64,000 nt of DNA from Brachypodius melanocephalos (taxonomy: Eukaryota > Chordata > Aves > Passeriformes > Pycnonotidae), in assembly GCA_013398615.1 (NCBI GenBank), contig VZSR01001685.1:3018590-3082589 (forward strand). Direction: 5' to 3'. Position numbers and translations under genes: made by a program. Positions 37,616 to 52,800 of the stretch are shown here, piece after piece (the first letter of the stretch is position 1; the number at the start of each line of letters is the position of its first letter). The notes under the pieces are model-generated. The model saw only the letters and a list, made by a program, of their open reading frames with translations, was not told where the DNA came from and did not search any database.

Positions 37616-40600
37616 CACTACAAATAAATCCTAAATATTTCAGGTCCCTCCTGAAAGTGAATACAAGTGAAAAGTACTATTTCCATAGTCACCAATTAAC
37701 CAATCTACCCCAAGTGGCTGCTGGCAATTACTTCTGAAATTAGAAAAAGATGTTACTAAACTAGTGAACCTCATTATCCTTATTTTTATGAAGTATAAAA
37801 AACCCCTATAATCTTAGAGAAACATTGAAAAAACATATTTACTTGCAGTTGTGTTAGAATAATTTCATTGTTGTGCAGTATCACATTATACTTTTATGTA
37901 AGTCTGTAAAATATGAGAGTGCCAGTGGTGCTATTTCACATGTGCTATATTTCCACAAGCAACAAAACTGTGCATCATATTGTCTAAATAAGGATGTGTA
38001 AACAGATGCTTCTGAGTTGTTATTTTATGAATGAGATATTTTAATCTCCATTAGAGATAAGATGTTGATTCATCTCCATTTATTGTGTAAATACAGGGTG
38101 GAACATTATGTGTACAAAGGAAAAGCTTCACTTTACTAATCAAAGAGATCTAAAAAGACTCTGCTGCTATCTGCAGACTTACTGACAGTTCAGTGTGTGC
38201 CCTATGCTGAAGTCATCATGCTTGTGCTTCAAATGCTCATTATTCATCCTCCTAGCAGAGCAGAAAAGACACTGAAAAGAAACACATTTTAAAAATTGTG
38301 TTTTATTTTAACAACGTAAATTTGTAAATTCATTAGGTATTTTCGTAAAGACGTTCTCCTACACAAGAAGTGAGTAAGAAAATGTGCTTTTCATTATTAT
38401 TTTCCTTAAATAGTAACACACACACTGTCCCAGTTTACCCTCTTATTTTGCACATCAGGAAAGAAACTCCCACCTCTGGACCTCCCACATGAGGATGTTT
38501 TCAGCTTATTCAACTCCTTAGATATGGAGGTTTGAAGACTGTGTGCAGGTTTAACACATGGGGGATCCTCCTCAGGATGCAAACGCTGGCTGTATTTTCC
38601 TGGCTTCGTGTGAAGATGGTGTTTGCCAGCCTAGTCTCATAGCCAGATTGTCAAGCTGTGCCACCCACTGAGCCATGCTGCCTTGAAGATCAGAGCCACA
38701 CAAGCACAGCCCTGTAGCTCCTCAGATAGAGGAGGCTCCTCTCAAAGTTGCAGCATCACCTTTGCCTCCTTCTAATTCTACTCCAAAGAATTTCTAACAT
38801 CACTTAATGGAATTACCTAATTTCAGTCTGAGGACTCTTTTTCTATCTGGTTGGGTCCCTTTGCCTTGATTTTTATCACACTTTTCTAGAGGTTATTTGA
38901 AGAGCCAGAATAGCAAATTCAGCATAGCTCTCTCTCCAGCTGGGCTGAAGGTCTCTTCCATTAATCCATGGCTCTTTGAACAGCTCTCTGTGAATGGATG
39001 TAATAGCTCCTGCTGCAATTTGGGTAGAGCCAGACTCAGCAGGCGTGAGCAGACTCACTTGTAAGGACAAACCCCTTCTTGAGCCTGAGAAACAAAAGTC
39101 AAGCTTGCCTGGAAGCAGAGACACAGGCGCCTCAGGAAATGCCATGCAGAAGACTCAAATGCTTTTCAAAATTAGGTTTGTGACAGACATGCAACACTCG
39201 AATGGGGACTGTGTACAAACAGGCCAACAGTGACACAGCAGGTGCCTAATGAGCCCATAACACTTGGTAAAGGATTCCACTAAAGAGAATACATTTAACA
39301 CTCCCCATAAATTTTATTTTTAGCATATTAGAAAAAGTTAAAAATCTTAATTTGATTGTACTTAGCATATTTGTGCTGAGCAATATGTTTTACACAACAA
39401 ACAAATTTTTCTCTTTTAGCTTGAAAAAATCCTCACAATATAAATTAAGCAAAAAATAAGTCTCTTTTCCCTAAAATGTCATTTCATGCAACCCAACTGA
39501 GTTGGTCTCTCAACAGGTAAAGCACTGGGGCAAGAGAAGCTGACAAGCATTATACATAATTCTGTTTGACAGTTGTTAGTGTTCCTCAGTGTGCACAAGT
39601 GTGTGCATACGTTACACCATTCAGAAAAATCAGGAAAGCAATTACTTTTTCAACAAGTTAGAATTAGTCTTATTTCCTCTGTTTCAATTGAGCTGTTTTT
39701 AAATAAATAGTTAAGAGACAAGGACAACTTCTTTCAGACTATTTGCTTTAGAAAAACTTTCACCTGTTTCTGTCTTGTCATTGTTTCAGTTAGTGCTAAG
39801 GCACTTAAGAAAGAAATTAGTCCATAACTATCCATATTTTTTCTAACATCATGCCTTAGTACTTACAGGCTTTTAGGTGATGGTTAAGCAATTGTTTTCC
39901 ATTCATCAACATACAACCACCCTGTACAATGAAAACCACAGAGGTGACCGGTTTGTTAAAAATAAAGCCAGCAAAACACACCTAAAAATTGTATCAGCTT
40001 CACACTATGTAGAATGACTTAAATAGCTTTTATATTTCTGTGCTAGTTTGAAGGTCCTGGTACTGAAGTACTTAAAGCTTTGAGAATGTGGTGCGTTTTT
40101 TGTCCCCCCCGAATAAAGCAAACTACCAATAGTTCAAAACGCTCCAGTAAGTGTTTATCTGCGCCTTACGCTTTTTGGCTCTCTCAGTGTCAGGAACAGA
40201 GGCACAGTCCCATCCTGCAGCTGTCTGATCCAGAGAACTGCCAACTCTTGGCCTCCTCCCTCTGTTGCTATTCAACACAAGGTATCAGAGAAATTCACCA
40301 AGGTCATTCTCATAATGCTTTTTACTTGACGGGAAGCAATATTTGTCTGTTGTTTTAAAGTCTCTGTTTGCAGGCAGCTCAAAGCAGTGGGGGATAGTAA
40401 ATGCAGAATATCTTTTCCAAGACTCTGCTGGCTCTTTTCTATTTACACAGTTGCTATCACACTTATCACAATGGCAGATAAGCACTTTTCAGTGTTAAAG
40501 ATGACAATTACACTCATGGCGTTTCTAAACCTATTGAAGCCTGCCACCAGTTGGCACAGCTTCCTCTCAGCTGCTAGATACAGTCTATGAGATTGCCAAT

Positions 40601-41682
40601 AATTTCAGAGGCTGACAGACCAGCAGTGTTTCAGCCCAGGGATTACCCAGATGAATACCCCTTTGGCTAGTGTCTCAGCCTGTCAATTATAAGATTTCAT
40701 CTCAGAACGCCTCTACATGCCAATTTTAATTGCTGTCACAAAGCTGATGCGTGTAGTTGCAGATGGATAGTGCTGTGAAGTTTACAGGACAGAAGAAAAC
40801 AGTAGGATAGAATAGGTGAAATGTGGAAAAATTATGGCAGTGTAGGGTTGCATTGAGTTTCTATGTAATTATTTGAATACAAACGAAATAGACACAGTAG
40901 GACTTCATTCTTTTTTACATTACACTTGTCTTTCAAAACAGACTTTTTAAAAAAGTATTAATTATTTGTAGCTTGTTTGTCATTCCACATATGTTAAACA
41001 AATTTGTCTTTGGGGAGTGTGATCCTTTTCACAGAGAAAACAAAGGGAACTTTTTCTTCTCTGTTTACCTCATGCATCTGTCATCCTTTTACCTCAATAA
41101 TAGTATTTCTGTGCCATTTCAAAATTACATGCTGAAAAAAAAACTGCTTATAAAAATGCTGATTTCCAAACGCTATCCTTGGGAGATTCTGAAATGTCTA
41201 CTTTATGGAGTTGAGAAGTTCATCTTGCCATGTAAATTTATGCATGAGAGCATTCAAAAATCTCTCTCCAAAAAGTTAATGATCCAGGCAATGACAAGTT
41301 AACCTTCTTCACTCAGCAGGATATGGAAACACAAGGAAATCAGGGGATTTTGCGCCAATGGGCTATTGTCTTAGTTGGTATAAATTTGCGTGCTTTATGA
41401 AATCCACACTGACCTTTCAGGATCTGATGATCTTCAGCAACAAGTTAAAATTAAATATCCCATTCCAGCCTATCTAAACTATAAAAGTAACACTAACCCT
41501 AAGAACATAATCAAGGTCTCACATGCTGTTAAGTGTATAAATTAAGCACACCGAATGACCCAATTTCATGGGCCATTTTTAAGATATCTCAAAGCTCAAC
41601 CTCCTTGAGCTTTGATTTATTAAGAACCCCTCTCATTCACTAGGAACATTCAAATCTTATTAAAAGTGGCCATGAAATTACA
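37616..41682. other. intergenic region without recognised genes
   Basis: Unique sequence, slightly GC-richer at 38400-39240 and 40080-40800 than its surroundings. No splice-bounded coding frame or known repeat is recognisable. Confidence 0.6.
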
Positions 41683-41800
41683 TCAGTTAGCTCTCTCATC
41701 CTTTTTGGGAGCATCCTGCCAGGCCCATGGATATACAGGTATCAGGTTTGCTTAGGTATCTACTTGATAACCTGAGCTACCTTGACTTTTAACTTTGTTT
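41683..41800 (-). mobile_element. short degenerate CR1 fragment (RT finger region)
   Basis: On the minus strand the sequence TCCATGGGCCTGGCAGGATG followed by GAGAGAGCTAAC matches the CR1 block that encodes SMGPDGMHPRVLRELA, with one single-base indel. The adjoining bases to the right (TACTTAAGC-like and GGTTATCAAG) continue the same alignment for roughly 70 nt. It is the same RT segment seen intact in the copy at 26.5 kb. It is very short and old. Confidence 0.55.
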
Positions 41801-43680
41801 AGAGTTTACCTCTGTTTACAGATATTTGTCCGTGGCAGATTACCCTTTGAGTAAAGAGATTGGCTTTTTCCTTTAGTTTCAAGGTAATTGATCTTACCCA
41901 GAAATTGCATCAGAAACAAAAGCTGTTTACTCAGGACTGTGGATTGGGTAGGCTGCAAGACATGTGAAAGATATCTGCTGCTACAGTGAAGAAAATTACA
42001 ACCGTGTTTTAAGATTTCAGAATATACCTGAAGCCTAAGCAAAGAAAAGAAAGCAGGAAGTGTATTTTGACTATATTTTAATGTACTTGATGCAGCTGCA
42101 GCATAATCTTTGTAATAAAATATATTATACATTATATTTATTATACTTGTCACAGAAAGCAGCCGAAATGAAATCAAAAGTTTTGTTACTAGCTTACATG
42201 AAACTAGAGTTGCATCTTTTGTATTTTTAACTCATATTTCCATATCTTTTGATGCAAGAAAGACAACAAAAATGAGTGCACGTATCCAGAGAAAAATCTT
42301 ATTTTCCAATAGTGGTCTAAACAGATTTATGACCTCTGTTAGTGCTGAAATGAAGAAGTTCAACCTTTTTAGCACTTAACATATGCTTTCATTGTTGGTA
42401 ATACTATGGTTTTCAAATTTGTCCTAGATATGTCACCCTCAAACATAACTCCATGAACTCTCATTTGTTAATCTGAATTAATGAGCAGATGATGTCCAGC
42501 TAGGGCCGAAAAAAATAATAATCTTGCATTGTTAGGGATGATTCATGTACACATACATAGAGTATTTTCTCATGATTAAATCCTTTATCACAAAATTGTC
42601 TATAGTTTTCATTTTTATATGAGCATCCTTAAAGATTTTTAGGGGTGTGAAGACAATGTTTAGACTAAATAGAGAAACTGCAGCTATATTATCTTTCTGG
42701 GTCTTTTTCTTGAATTTTTTTTAGTATAATTTTTGGCATCAGAAACAACAAGTATTGTGACATTTTTGTAGGTTTGTTTTTACAGGAGCAGAAAGAATTT
42801 GAATATTTGTTATTGAATATTTTCAAATATTAGTTTAATGCACTACTAATCTATTTTAACGTTTTTTAACAAAGAACATGAGATTTACTGAGGATAAATT
42901 AAACCATATATGACATTTTTTCATCCTCATCCATGCTGTTCCATTTCTGAAATTCAATGTTTCCTTGTTTTTATGTTAATGGAGCATTTTTAGTAATTCT
43001 TATCTTTTAATTATGGACAGTTGTAGCATATTAATATTTCTTGGGACAGTAAAGATGTTTTCTCAATAGGAGGAGAACAGAAACAGTGCCCAGAGACATA
43101 TTCGTTTAAATTATACTGCAATTAATTTTCTTCTACTTTGTAAAATAAAAATTGATTGAAATATTTAACAACATAGCCATTGTAAAACAGTAAAGAAGCA
43201 CAGATAATTGTCTTTCTTTAGATAAATATATGGCACTATTTTTGAAACATTTTATGTCAGTATATTGCTTTTTTCAATCTACAATGGCTATATGTATTAT
43301 TATTCAAATTACTTTGCTACTTCCCATGCCTTTTGCTACAGATTCTGTAATTATGATATGAACACTCCCTCAGAAGCATACACTTAATTTACACATGATG
43401 AGATGGCTCAGTAAGTCTGCTGCAGTTCAGATTAACAGAACAAAGTGCAACCCTTCAGAAAGAGGGATTTTGGAGCATTAATCTACACTTCCCCCTCCCT
43501 AGTTCTGGATCACTTCAGCAGTTGGAACAGTTCATGGAGCATAGTGTGCAGTAAGATTAAGAATCTTTGCAATACTTTTAATTTGCTGTCATGACTGACC
43601 CATCCTGACCCTTCATAGCCCTTTCTAGACCCCATCTCACACTCTCAGGGTTTGTTCTTGAGCTTTTGATCTGTCCTGAT

Positions 43681-43736
43681 AAAAACAAACAAACAAACAA
43701 ACAAACAAACAAACCCCATACAACAACAACAACAAA
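43681..43736. repeat. (AAAC)n followed by (CAA)n microsatellite
   Basis: About eight AAAC units (43681-43714) and, after CCCCATA, five CAA units (43721-43736). Confidence 0.97.
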
Positions 43737-46700
43737 TTGAAAAAAGTACCAGAATGCAAAATGGAAAGTTAGACATCCTTTCTTGCTATGTCTTTTATCA
43801 CTGTGTGTCTCAGGCTGGAAAAGATTGTGTCTCAGAGAGATGATAGTAAGGAGGTGACTTATTTATTAATAACCTGGGTATTTTAAAAGTTTTTATTCGC
43901 TCCCACCTCCTTGGAAACAATTTCCTACACTTAGCTTATGAACCCATGCCAGTGTTTTAACTCTTCTGAGGCTAGGGAATCCTGCTTATGAAAACAAACT
44001 TGCTTGAATTTTGCAGTGCTAGCTGCATAATATTTTTCTGACAATCTTTGTGTTGGCATATTTTATGTTACTATTATAAATTGAAACTTATAACTGCTGT
44101 TTTGTGTCATCAAGAAGTGATGGACAGAAGTGTTTTGACACTTGTCAGAGAGCTGTGAGAAAATAGGAAAAGTGGAATTGTTTGTTATCTAGAGCTGGAT
44201 TCATCTGGTCATAAAAGAAAAAAAGAAACAACCCCCCCATAAATAATAAATGATAAATAATAAATAAGCAAAAAGTGTTTTATTAATCAAAATGTATTGT
44301 AAGTATGTATATGTCTTTGCTTTTCATGTTTCTTTCAAAAGCATTTTTAATTGTAGTTTTTTAAAAAATTGACTAGGCAAGAAAGAAAATCAGTAAGAGA
44401 AAAAAAAGTAATCTTTTAATACTCAAGAACAGTCAGAACAGGTAAAAAGGACTTAGTTGCACTCTGCCATACTCTTCTCCTTTGACTGGCTTGTTCAGTA
44501 AAAGAACTGTGTCAGAGCAGCCCTGCGAGTGCTCTCCTACATGGTCGATAGGGCTGGGGTGATGCCATTCTCTCGGGGCACTGGTGGCTCTTCCAGCTTT
44601 TCCTGTGCTGCAGAAGAGCTCTCATCATTCACAACTCTCTAGATTTCACTGGTTGTATTTCCTCTTCACCACAGTCTGGGGACAAGATGTTTTTATATGG
44701 AGACTCTCTTTGCCCATTTATGCAGATCCTCAGTGCCGTGACTCTGAAATAAAGCCAAGAGTGCAAGGAATAATCTTTGCCATAAAGAGCAACTCCTTGG
44801 CTAAGGTTGATTGCTGCTGATTTCCTCTGTTTACCAGTTAAGTAGTGTTTCTCCAGGGAATCCATTTGTGTCATTCCCGCAGCATAATGTTAATTTTCCA
44901 TGATAGGTGTTAGAGACGAGTTTTTTATGTAAAAAAATCCCAACAACTAAAAAAAACCCCAAACCAATACAAACACTAAAAAAGCAGATCAAAATCTCTA
45001 AAATTAATTAAATGCTTTTTGGAAATCAGAGTTTTTGCAGTCTATTATCTTCAGATCCTTTGTAGAAATATATGTTACACCGACTAAGACCTACCTTTAA
45101 GACATGCACTAATTTCTAGACAAATATATGGGTTACAAGACCACTGAAAACAGATAGACAAACAGATATTACAAAGACAGCCAATAGATATTACATTAAT
45201 AGAACATCTTATTTCTTCATTTGGCCTTTGAAGAAAATTACCTTGTCTGAAAAGTTCAGCTGTGTTTGACATCCATGAGGGAACATCTTGGGCAATACAT
45301 TTTAAGAAGTAAATTAAATCTAGTTGTTATGATATCTGTAAGTCCTATTGTTGAAGGTCTTATTGTAGATGAAGAAAGGAAAATAAATAACAAAACAGAA
45401 ACAAAATTACAGAAATTCAGTGTATTTTTTCACTTGAAATTCAGTGCAATTGGAAGAAGAGGTGTTGAAGGGATATACCTCCTCTAATCTATAAATCAAT
45501 CCTTTTAATTTTTTCCAAGTGTTTTATGGTTGAGTAATTCAATTTATAATGAGAATTTATAATGGACTTGAAATATATTATTTTATTAAATGTGAGATGT
45601 TCAACTTTCAGAGCTTTATTCTGATGGTAATAATACAGATTTTAAGTGATCATACTGAACTCTTTCCTCCAAAATGTAGTTCTACCAGAATAAATAATAA
45701 ATATTTAAACTGGATAGGCTTTCATTAATTTTAGAAATACCCACTAACTTCTAAGGAGCTTGTATAAGACTGTATTTTGTTTGCTAGAAATCAAGATGTT
45801 TCTACTGGAACAAGGTTGACTTATGTTACATGTAACCTATAGATTTATCTTTCTATTTTCACTCTTGCAAAATATTGAGTGCCTTCAATTTTCACAGAAA
45901 TCAGAACTAATTATAGGGGGAAATTATTATCAGGTACCTCAGCAGGTGACAGAAACAAACTTCTGAGCCTACAGGCTATATAATATATGCTAATGAAAAT
46001 ATTATTTTTCACTCTCTTGCATGGATGTCACACTATGGTTTAGAAGATAAAGACAATAGTCTATAAATCTGTCTTCTATTCCTGGATAAACCATTTATTT
46101 ACTGTTTTTCTTGCACACAACATAGATCTTTACATTATTCTCAAATCCAGATCATATTATCCAGCAGGCAACAGGACCCTTTTGGTTTCTCCAGAATCCA
46201 GGAGGGTTAGTTGTTATTGTCCAAAGTCTCCCCTCAGTGTGGCATGAAACTGCATGATGAAGTTTGCTATCGCTTAAAGATATATTTTCTATGAACTTAA
46301 GAAAGTTCTTTTGTTAATCTCTGACTTTATTTTTTCTGTCTATGAAACTGGCTTCATGTCCATGGGGTGTGAATAATGTCTTCTGTTGATATGTTTGCAC
46401 ATTCTCTAAGAAAGGAAGAGACCAACCTCAGCTGAGAGTTATTTATGCTTTTATAGAATAGAAACACTACAGCATAATTATTTTAAGTGGAACCAATTGC
46501 ATAGGTACAGCAATAACACCTCCAGAACATTTTGTTGTTGTTTTCTAGGATTTTACAAAAGATGTCTGCTGTATCTAGTCATTCTGATTTGCTTTTTGAA
46601 ACTGCTGTTCCTAATTAACAGAAAATATAGTGGAATATTTCTAAAAAAGAAGAAAAAAAACCCAATAATTTTGAAAAATTGAGTTAATGAATACTCACCA

Positions 46701-49700
46701 TGAAAACCTTTTCTAAGAGGATGCAGAAGCTCTTTTCAAGGCTGTAGTTAAATGATTTGCCAATAATACCCAAAACCAGTTGAAGTACTGGTTTCAGTTT
46801 GCTCATAATGATTGCTAATTGCTTTGTAGCACTTAGATAAATATAAATATCTTTTACTTTTTTGTCACATAATTTGACCTTTGTGCCCTCCAGTCAATGT
46901 GCACATCATTACACAAGTTGGCTGACTGACATTTAACCTCCCTGTATGACAACTCCCCAAATGTGTCAGATGATGCTCACTAAAATGGTTACCATTATTG
47001 CCAGCTAATGGGCTATATCTGCCATATTCAGGGTGAAATATATGTATAGAAATAGGGAATTCTGTACTTATCAAGTCAATCTGGCAGCATGTTACAGATA
47101 TCTGTCATACTCGAAGAATGTGAATCACAACTTTAAAATATTTTGTATATGAATAAATTTATTTAACAGAAGGAAAAAAGAAGAAAACTTTTAAAACATG
47201 TTTTACTTAAGAAATTTATGGGGAATGCCTATTTCTATTTTATCTATTTGAAGTGTTTTTCTGATATTTTAATTATTTTTGGTCTTTATTTAAAAGAAAA
47301 TATTTCCATCTTTTTTGACTTACTCATAGAAACTTGTTAAGAAAGCATACACTCTAAGTTCATTGAAAATGTAATTATCCTGTCTCATTATAAAATTCAA
47401 GGTACTTAAAATAACTTTAATGGAGATTGATAGTCACATGAAAATGTCAGAACAGCGTTTGTATTTGTTAATAAAAATAAATAATACCATTTAAAAATAA
47501 TTTTACATTGCCAGAAAGACCTTTACTTTGAAAGGCTGAAAAATATTTATTGATATAATTATTAAGCTCCTTCATCTGAGACCAAGAACTTACTGTGTTA
47601 ACTATTATAAAATACATAACATTTATTTTCATGAAACAAGAGTCTTTTTGCATAGTTTGGCGGAGTCACAATGAGAATACATAATAGAATGCAGCCTGGT
47701 AAAAAGATTAGATTAAATTATGTTAAATTTTATAATTCCTTGGCATTTTATTTTTGCTATGAAAAACTATTTTATGGATTTCTTACTATTTAACTTTCTC
47801 TGTTCTACAAAACATGTCATTCTTACTGGAAACATTCTTTGCTTTCATGATTTTGTCTTTTCATGTTGTAAAATAATAAGGCAAGTTTTCTGTTCAAAGA
47901 AATTTCTAAGATGCTTTAGAAAATATTGTTCTGGTGGTTTAAGATGGGTGAGAGATATTTTCAAAAAATTAAATTTACAGGGTAGATATTGATAAAAATT
48001 TTTGAAAATCCTTGAATTTTGAAAGAAATCTAATTTTATTACACATACAACACACACAGACACAAGTTATAATATTGAGAGAATAAATAAAGCTCATTTT
48101 GTACATTCTAGGGATCACCTGAATAACAGCACCAAATGAAAGGAGAAAAAAATCAAACACCTATCCAAATTGAACATAATTTTACATCTGGTGGTCTTTT
48201 CACATCTCTCTAACCCACCCCATATTCTTCACGTTGGAGCTTGCTGTTTTAATTTCATAAATATCTGTAAGAAATTGGTGATAGCTAGTGTCTCATTTTA
48301 TTTCCAAAACTATTCAATTATAACTCAAATATCAATAACCACTAACGGATAGAGATGAAAAAAAAGCAATAGTGGCTACAAAATTTCATTACTACCTTTG
48401 AAAGAATTTGAGGTCATTGTCATATTTAAAATCATGCACAAATGGATTATTTGATAGAAGGCTTGCAGATCCCCTGTTTGCACTCTTTTTCCTCTAAAAG
48501 GGAGAAATACCCTTGGAAAGTGCCTTTAGATTTTGTAAATTCTTTCAGAAACTCAAAAATTTTATTGGTGTTATGTGATCAACATATTCTAGCCCAAGAG
48601 TCAAGGCAAACGGGGTTTTAGCTGCTACCATAATATTAAATTAAATAATGAATACTTTTGTTGAGTATTTTTTGAACCAGGAAAGGCTTTTTATTTGTTC
48701 AGTTCCTAATTCAAATGTGCTTAAGATTTAAATTTATTGACTTTGACATTAAGCCTTTGAGTTGAAAGGTACTAAAGGAGATTATTTTAAAATCAGGGTC
48801 GTCCCTCGTTCTGGGCTCAGCGTCTGCAAATGGAACACATTTTTTGAGCACATGTAAAGAACTCTGTAGGTCTTGTGCACTGGTCATGGCTTTCCTATGG
48901 ACATTATATAATGTGCTCTGTGCACTCATAGGTCACCTTTAAACACAGACCTTCCAACACCTCAGACAGCAACCTGTCCTTTCCCTTTCAGCCATGGTAT
49001 GTTCTTGATTTCAGGTCCCATCCCTTAAACGTGTGTTTCAAGGCCAGTTCCTGTGTCTTGGCCTAGATCATTAATGGATGTGGTGACAAAGAAATACTGT
49101 TCATCATTTAGAGATGTCTGAAATGCTATATAAATATGACAGGATCAAGTCACATTAGAGACCCCTGTCAGAGAATCAATTACATATTTGAGTGACAAAA
49201 CAGCTAAATATGTGTTCCTGAGTTTTTACCCTCCTGCACATTCCAAGAATTGCCAATTTACTTGCTTTTTATGATCTCAAAGAGAGACTGGGCTCATGCA
49301 GAGAAAGCAATTCTGATAAATACATACTTCTCAAACTGCACTGCCTTATAAGCCATCAAAGCAATTTGAAATTCAATTTGATGTTTGACAGGGAGCCAGC
49401 GCATTCCCTTCAGGATACACTGACATGCTGAGGCCACTTAGTGAGAGGAAAATTCGGAGGATACCATTTTGCCAAAGTTGGAGCATCTGCAGTGTTTCTC
49501 AGAAAGATAATAGAATAAATATACTAGGAGCCAAAAACTGCAAGCCGAACTTCAGATCATTGGTAGCCTTCAGCTGTTTTCTGACTAGATGTTACCATTG
49601 CACTCTTTTTTATACCCCTCAGATGTGATAGACCTATCAAGAGATGCAGCAAAGTGCTCAAAAATTCTTTACTATGCAGTAGGCTTTAACAAGCTAGAGA

Positions 49701-49800
49701 AAAAAAATCCATACTTCATTGGGATCTTTCACTGATATTTTAAAATAATTTCTGCAGAGATGACTAAAAAGCCTGATTATTGAGAACAAAGACTACTTCC

Positions 49801-49823
49801 TTGTTTTGTTTTGTTTTGTTTTT
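49801..49823. repeat. (GTTTT)n short repeat
   Basis: Four GTTTT pentamers in a row, starting from CTTG. Confidence 0.9.
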
Positions 49824-52800
49824 CCTCTGAAATGGTCAATGTGTACAAAATTATTGGCATTTATACAGTATTTCCTATTGAAAATGTGGGAGGGTTGTTT
49901 TGTTTTCTTTTTTTTTTTTTCTGGACCCTTCTGTGTAACTGTTTAGAAATATGTCACTGGATTTTTTTTATTTTTATTATTATTTTTTTTTTAGTTCTCC
50001 AGGAACTTGATGTTTATATAGTTATATTAAAATCAGTGATATTACTTTGAATGATATATAGACCCAGCTGTCTGTGCATTTAGTTGAGAAATTGCAGCAA
50101 ACATCGTATTCTCAAATGGAAAAGAGCAGCAATATTCTCACAGTTTATAGTGTGTCTGGTTGTAAACACAGGATGCTACCAAACCAAGAAAGACAAAATT
50201 TGAGGTATTCTTTTCAAAGCTACAGATACAGAAGTGGTTTTAATGGTATAAAACAAAAAAAAAGTATATATCACTTCTCAAAAGGCTAATCAATCGAGAA
50301 TTACCCCCAGATCACCGTGAGATGAAACTGCCAAAACCATATAAATTAAGATTGCAGTTTGATAGATATTCCCAAGATATTGATCAAAATATGTTTATGA
50401 TATATTTTTAAAGGGAAAATGAACAAATTACAAATATCTGGTTAGAAATTAACAAACTAACAAGCAGGAAAAAAAAAGCAAAACTTGGAAAACCTGTAAA
50501 TGCATCCTTATTGAAAGTGGACATAACGGTGAATGACATTGGCAGTCTTGAAAATATGTATTTATTGTAGTCATCCATGGATCACAGATTAGGATTTTTG
50601 TGGACACACTGTGATATGGAAGAGTCAAGGCATTTGTCCAAGGTCACATGGCATGTCACTTGCAGAGGCAGTAATAAAGGTACTTCTCTATCCCATGCTT
50701 AATGCTATTTACCTTTTCATTAAGTCATTCTCCCATCACAAGATAAACAGCTTTCCTGTTAAAATATATAAAACCCAGCTAAGGATCACTTTGGCACCAG
50801 CTGGAAATGTGGGTGAGTAAAGGATAGTGTGTCAGCTACTATTCTGAATTTCGTTTCAGCCAGACATGCAGCATAATTCCATTTGAACTTCGTTGATTTA
50901 CTGATATATATTTTCTCCTATTCATTTCCCATAGTCTGCTGTGTCATGTGGGTAATTTATTTCTTGAGAGATGTAGCTGTTATTGCACTTGGGGCCATCT
51001 AGCTGTATTTTTCTTTGTTTTTAATGCTTCTGTGCTTAGCTATAGTTGCAGAACTCTGAGGAAAAGATGGTGTACTTTGTCATAAGTTATAAATCTTCTT
51101 CACAAAGCCTACTTTAAACTCTGAATACATGCTTAGAGAAGGGAACTGTTTAGTTTAGTTGTACACCAGGAAACATAGTTACTCTATAGACTATGTCAAT
51201 TGTGATTATTAGTATTATTGCAATGATGCCTTAAATGTTGTTATGAAACCTGGCCTCCAAAAAAGATTTGCAAGTAACAAACTGACAGTGTGAGTGAGTT
51301 ACCTCCGTTGTGGTGCTGTTTTTCATTCTTTCATAAAGGAGAACAAAGAAAAAAAGACAAAGCTTTTTTATGATTACAGTATAAAACAAAATTATCTGTC
51401 TAATGAAAAGATGTGCTATTAACTACAGTGGTTAATTTGATTTTAGCAAGTGATAATTAATTTCTTTTTCCCCAGTTTCCTGGCCTCCATGGAGTGTCTT
51501 CCTCTTGCCTCTGGAAAATCTACAGTCATTCAGTCAGGTCAACTTTAGACCTACAGATCAAATTATTGCTTTAGTAAATCCTCCTGAATTAGCCATTTTC
51601 ACCTATTAGTCTTTGCGCTAATGTGTTTTCAATGCTTGTGTTAATTTAGGTGAGAAGTAACTCATTTTGCTAGAGCAAATCAATGCAATTTCTTTTTGTG
51701 TAATTTGATGTACAGACAGCCCAGTAACCAGTGCTAAATGAACAGATATTAATATTCGTGAAATTTAGCTAATATTATGTCAGCTTATAATTTCATTCAA
51801 GGTAGCAGTGAACAAGAAGTCAAAATATTGGCAAATCATTTAAGTGGAGTCATCTAAAACACAAATTTGTATTCATATGTAAAGTAGAGAACTAAAATAC
51901 AACAGGCATTTTGCACACCTCAGATATTAGATTTTATAACTCGAGTTCTAATGTAAGTCAATAATCTGGTGTTTACCTATTCAATTCTGTAAAGAAAAAA
52001 GAATCACATTGAACATATTTATTCCATCAGGGTAAGTATATGTGATACAAAGCATCCTCAACATAGCAAAAAAAAATCAGGTCAAATCCTGGGACACTTG
52101 TACATGCAGAATTAAAATACAAATAGACTCCACAAATACAAACCTATGTAGTAGGATTTTCCATTTTTTATTTTATGTGATAAGGAAGAAGAATTTCCAG
52201 CAGATCTCTACACAGGTAACTGCACATGTTGTACATAAATGAGGGTGAGGTCAGCAGGTCAATTTCCAAAAAAGAACTACAAGTACAATCCTGTCATGGG
52301 AGAGTAGAAGAGAATATCAGTTGTCACTAAATATTCTTTTCCCTTTAACATAACAAGTAGTTCTCCAGGTAATAAATTTAATAGTGTTAACTAGAGAAGT
52401 CAAAGAAAGACCTCTGAGCAACTAGAGAAACTACAGGTACTAATGTCAATAATTTTAATGCTGAAATGCTTGAATGCTTATCTTTAGTCCTAAATTCAGG
52501 GTAATTGCATTTTCATTTTCTTTGTTCACTATTGAGTTATTGGTATTTGGTATGAAATTAAAAGTCAAATATATGTAGTTAATGAGAAAATATTATTCAT
52601 CAAGGATGAGAGCAGCCTCATTTAGTACATTTTTTAATAAATTGCAAAATTTCCAAGGTTTAAAAGAAGAACCATGAACATGATCTCTTATTATCAGTTA
52701 CTGTCAGGAAGACCCTGCATGGCTGTCAATCACCAGGACAATTATCAATATAGTGGGCTCAAACTGAGGGTCAAAACTTGACATATTGCAAGTGAAGAAC

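Noticed and set aside
41806..42177. 123-codon minus-strand open frame
   Set aside because: No domain, and it adjoins an old CR1 scrap in AT-rich DNA. It looks fortuitous.
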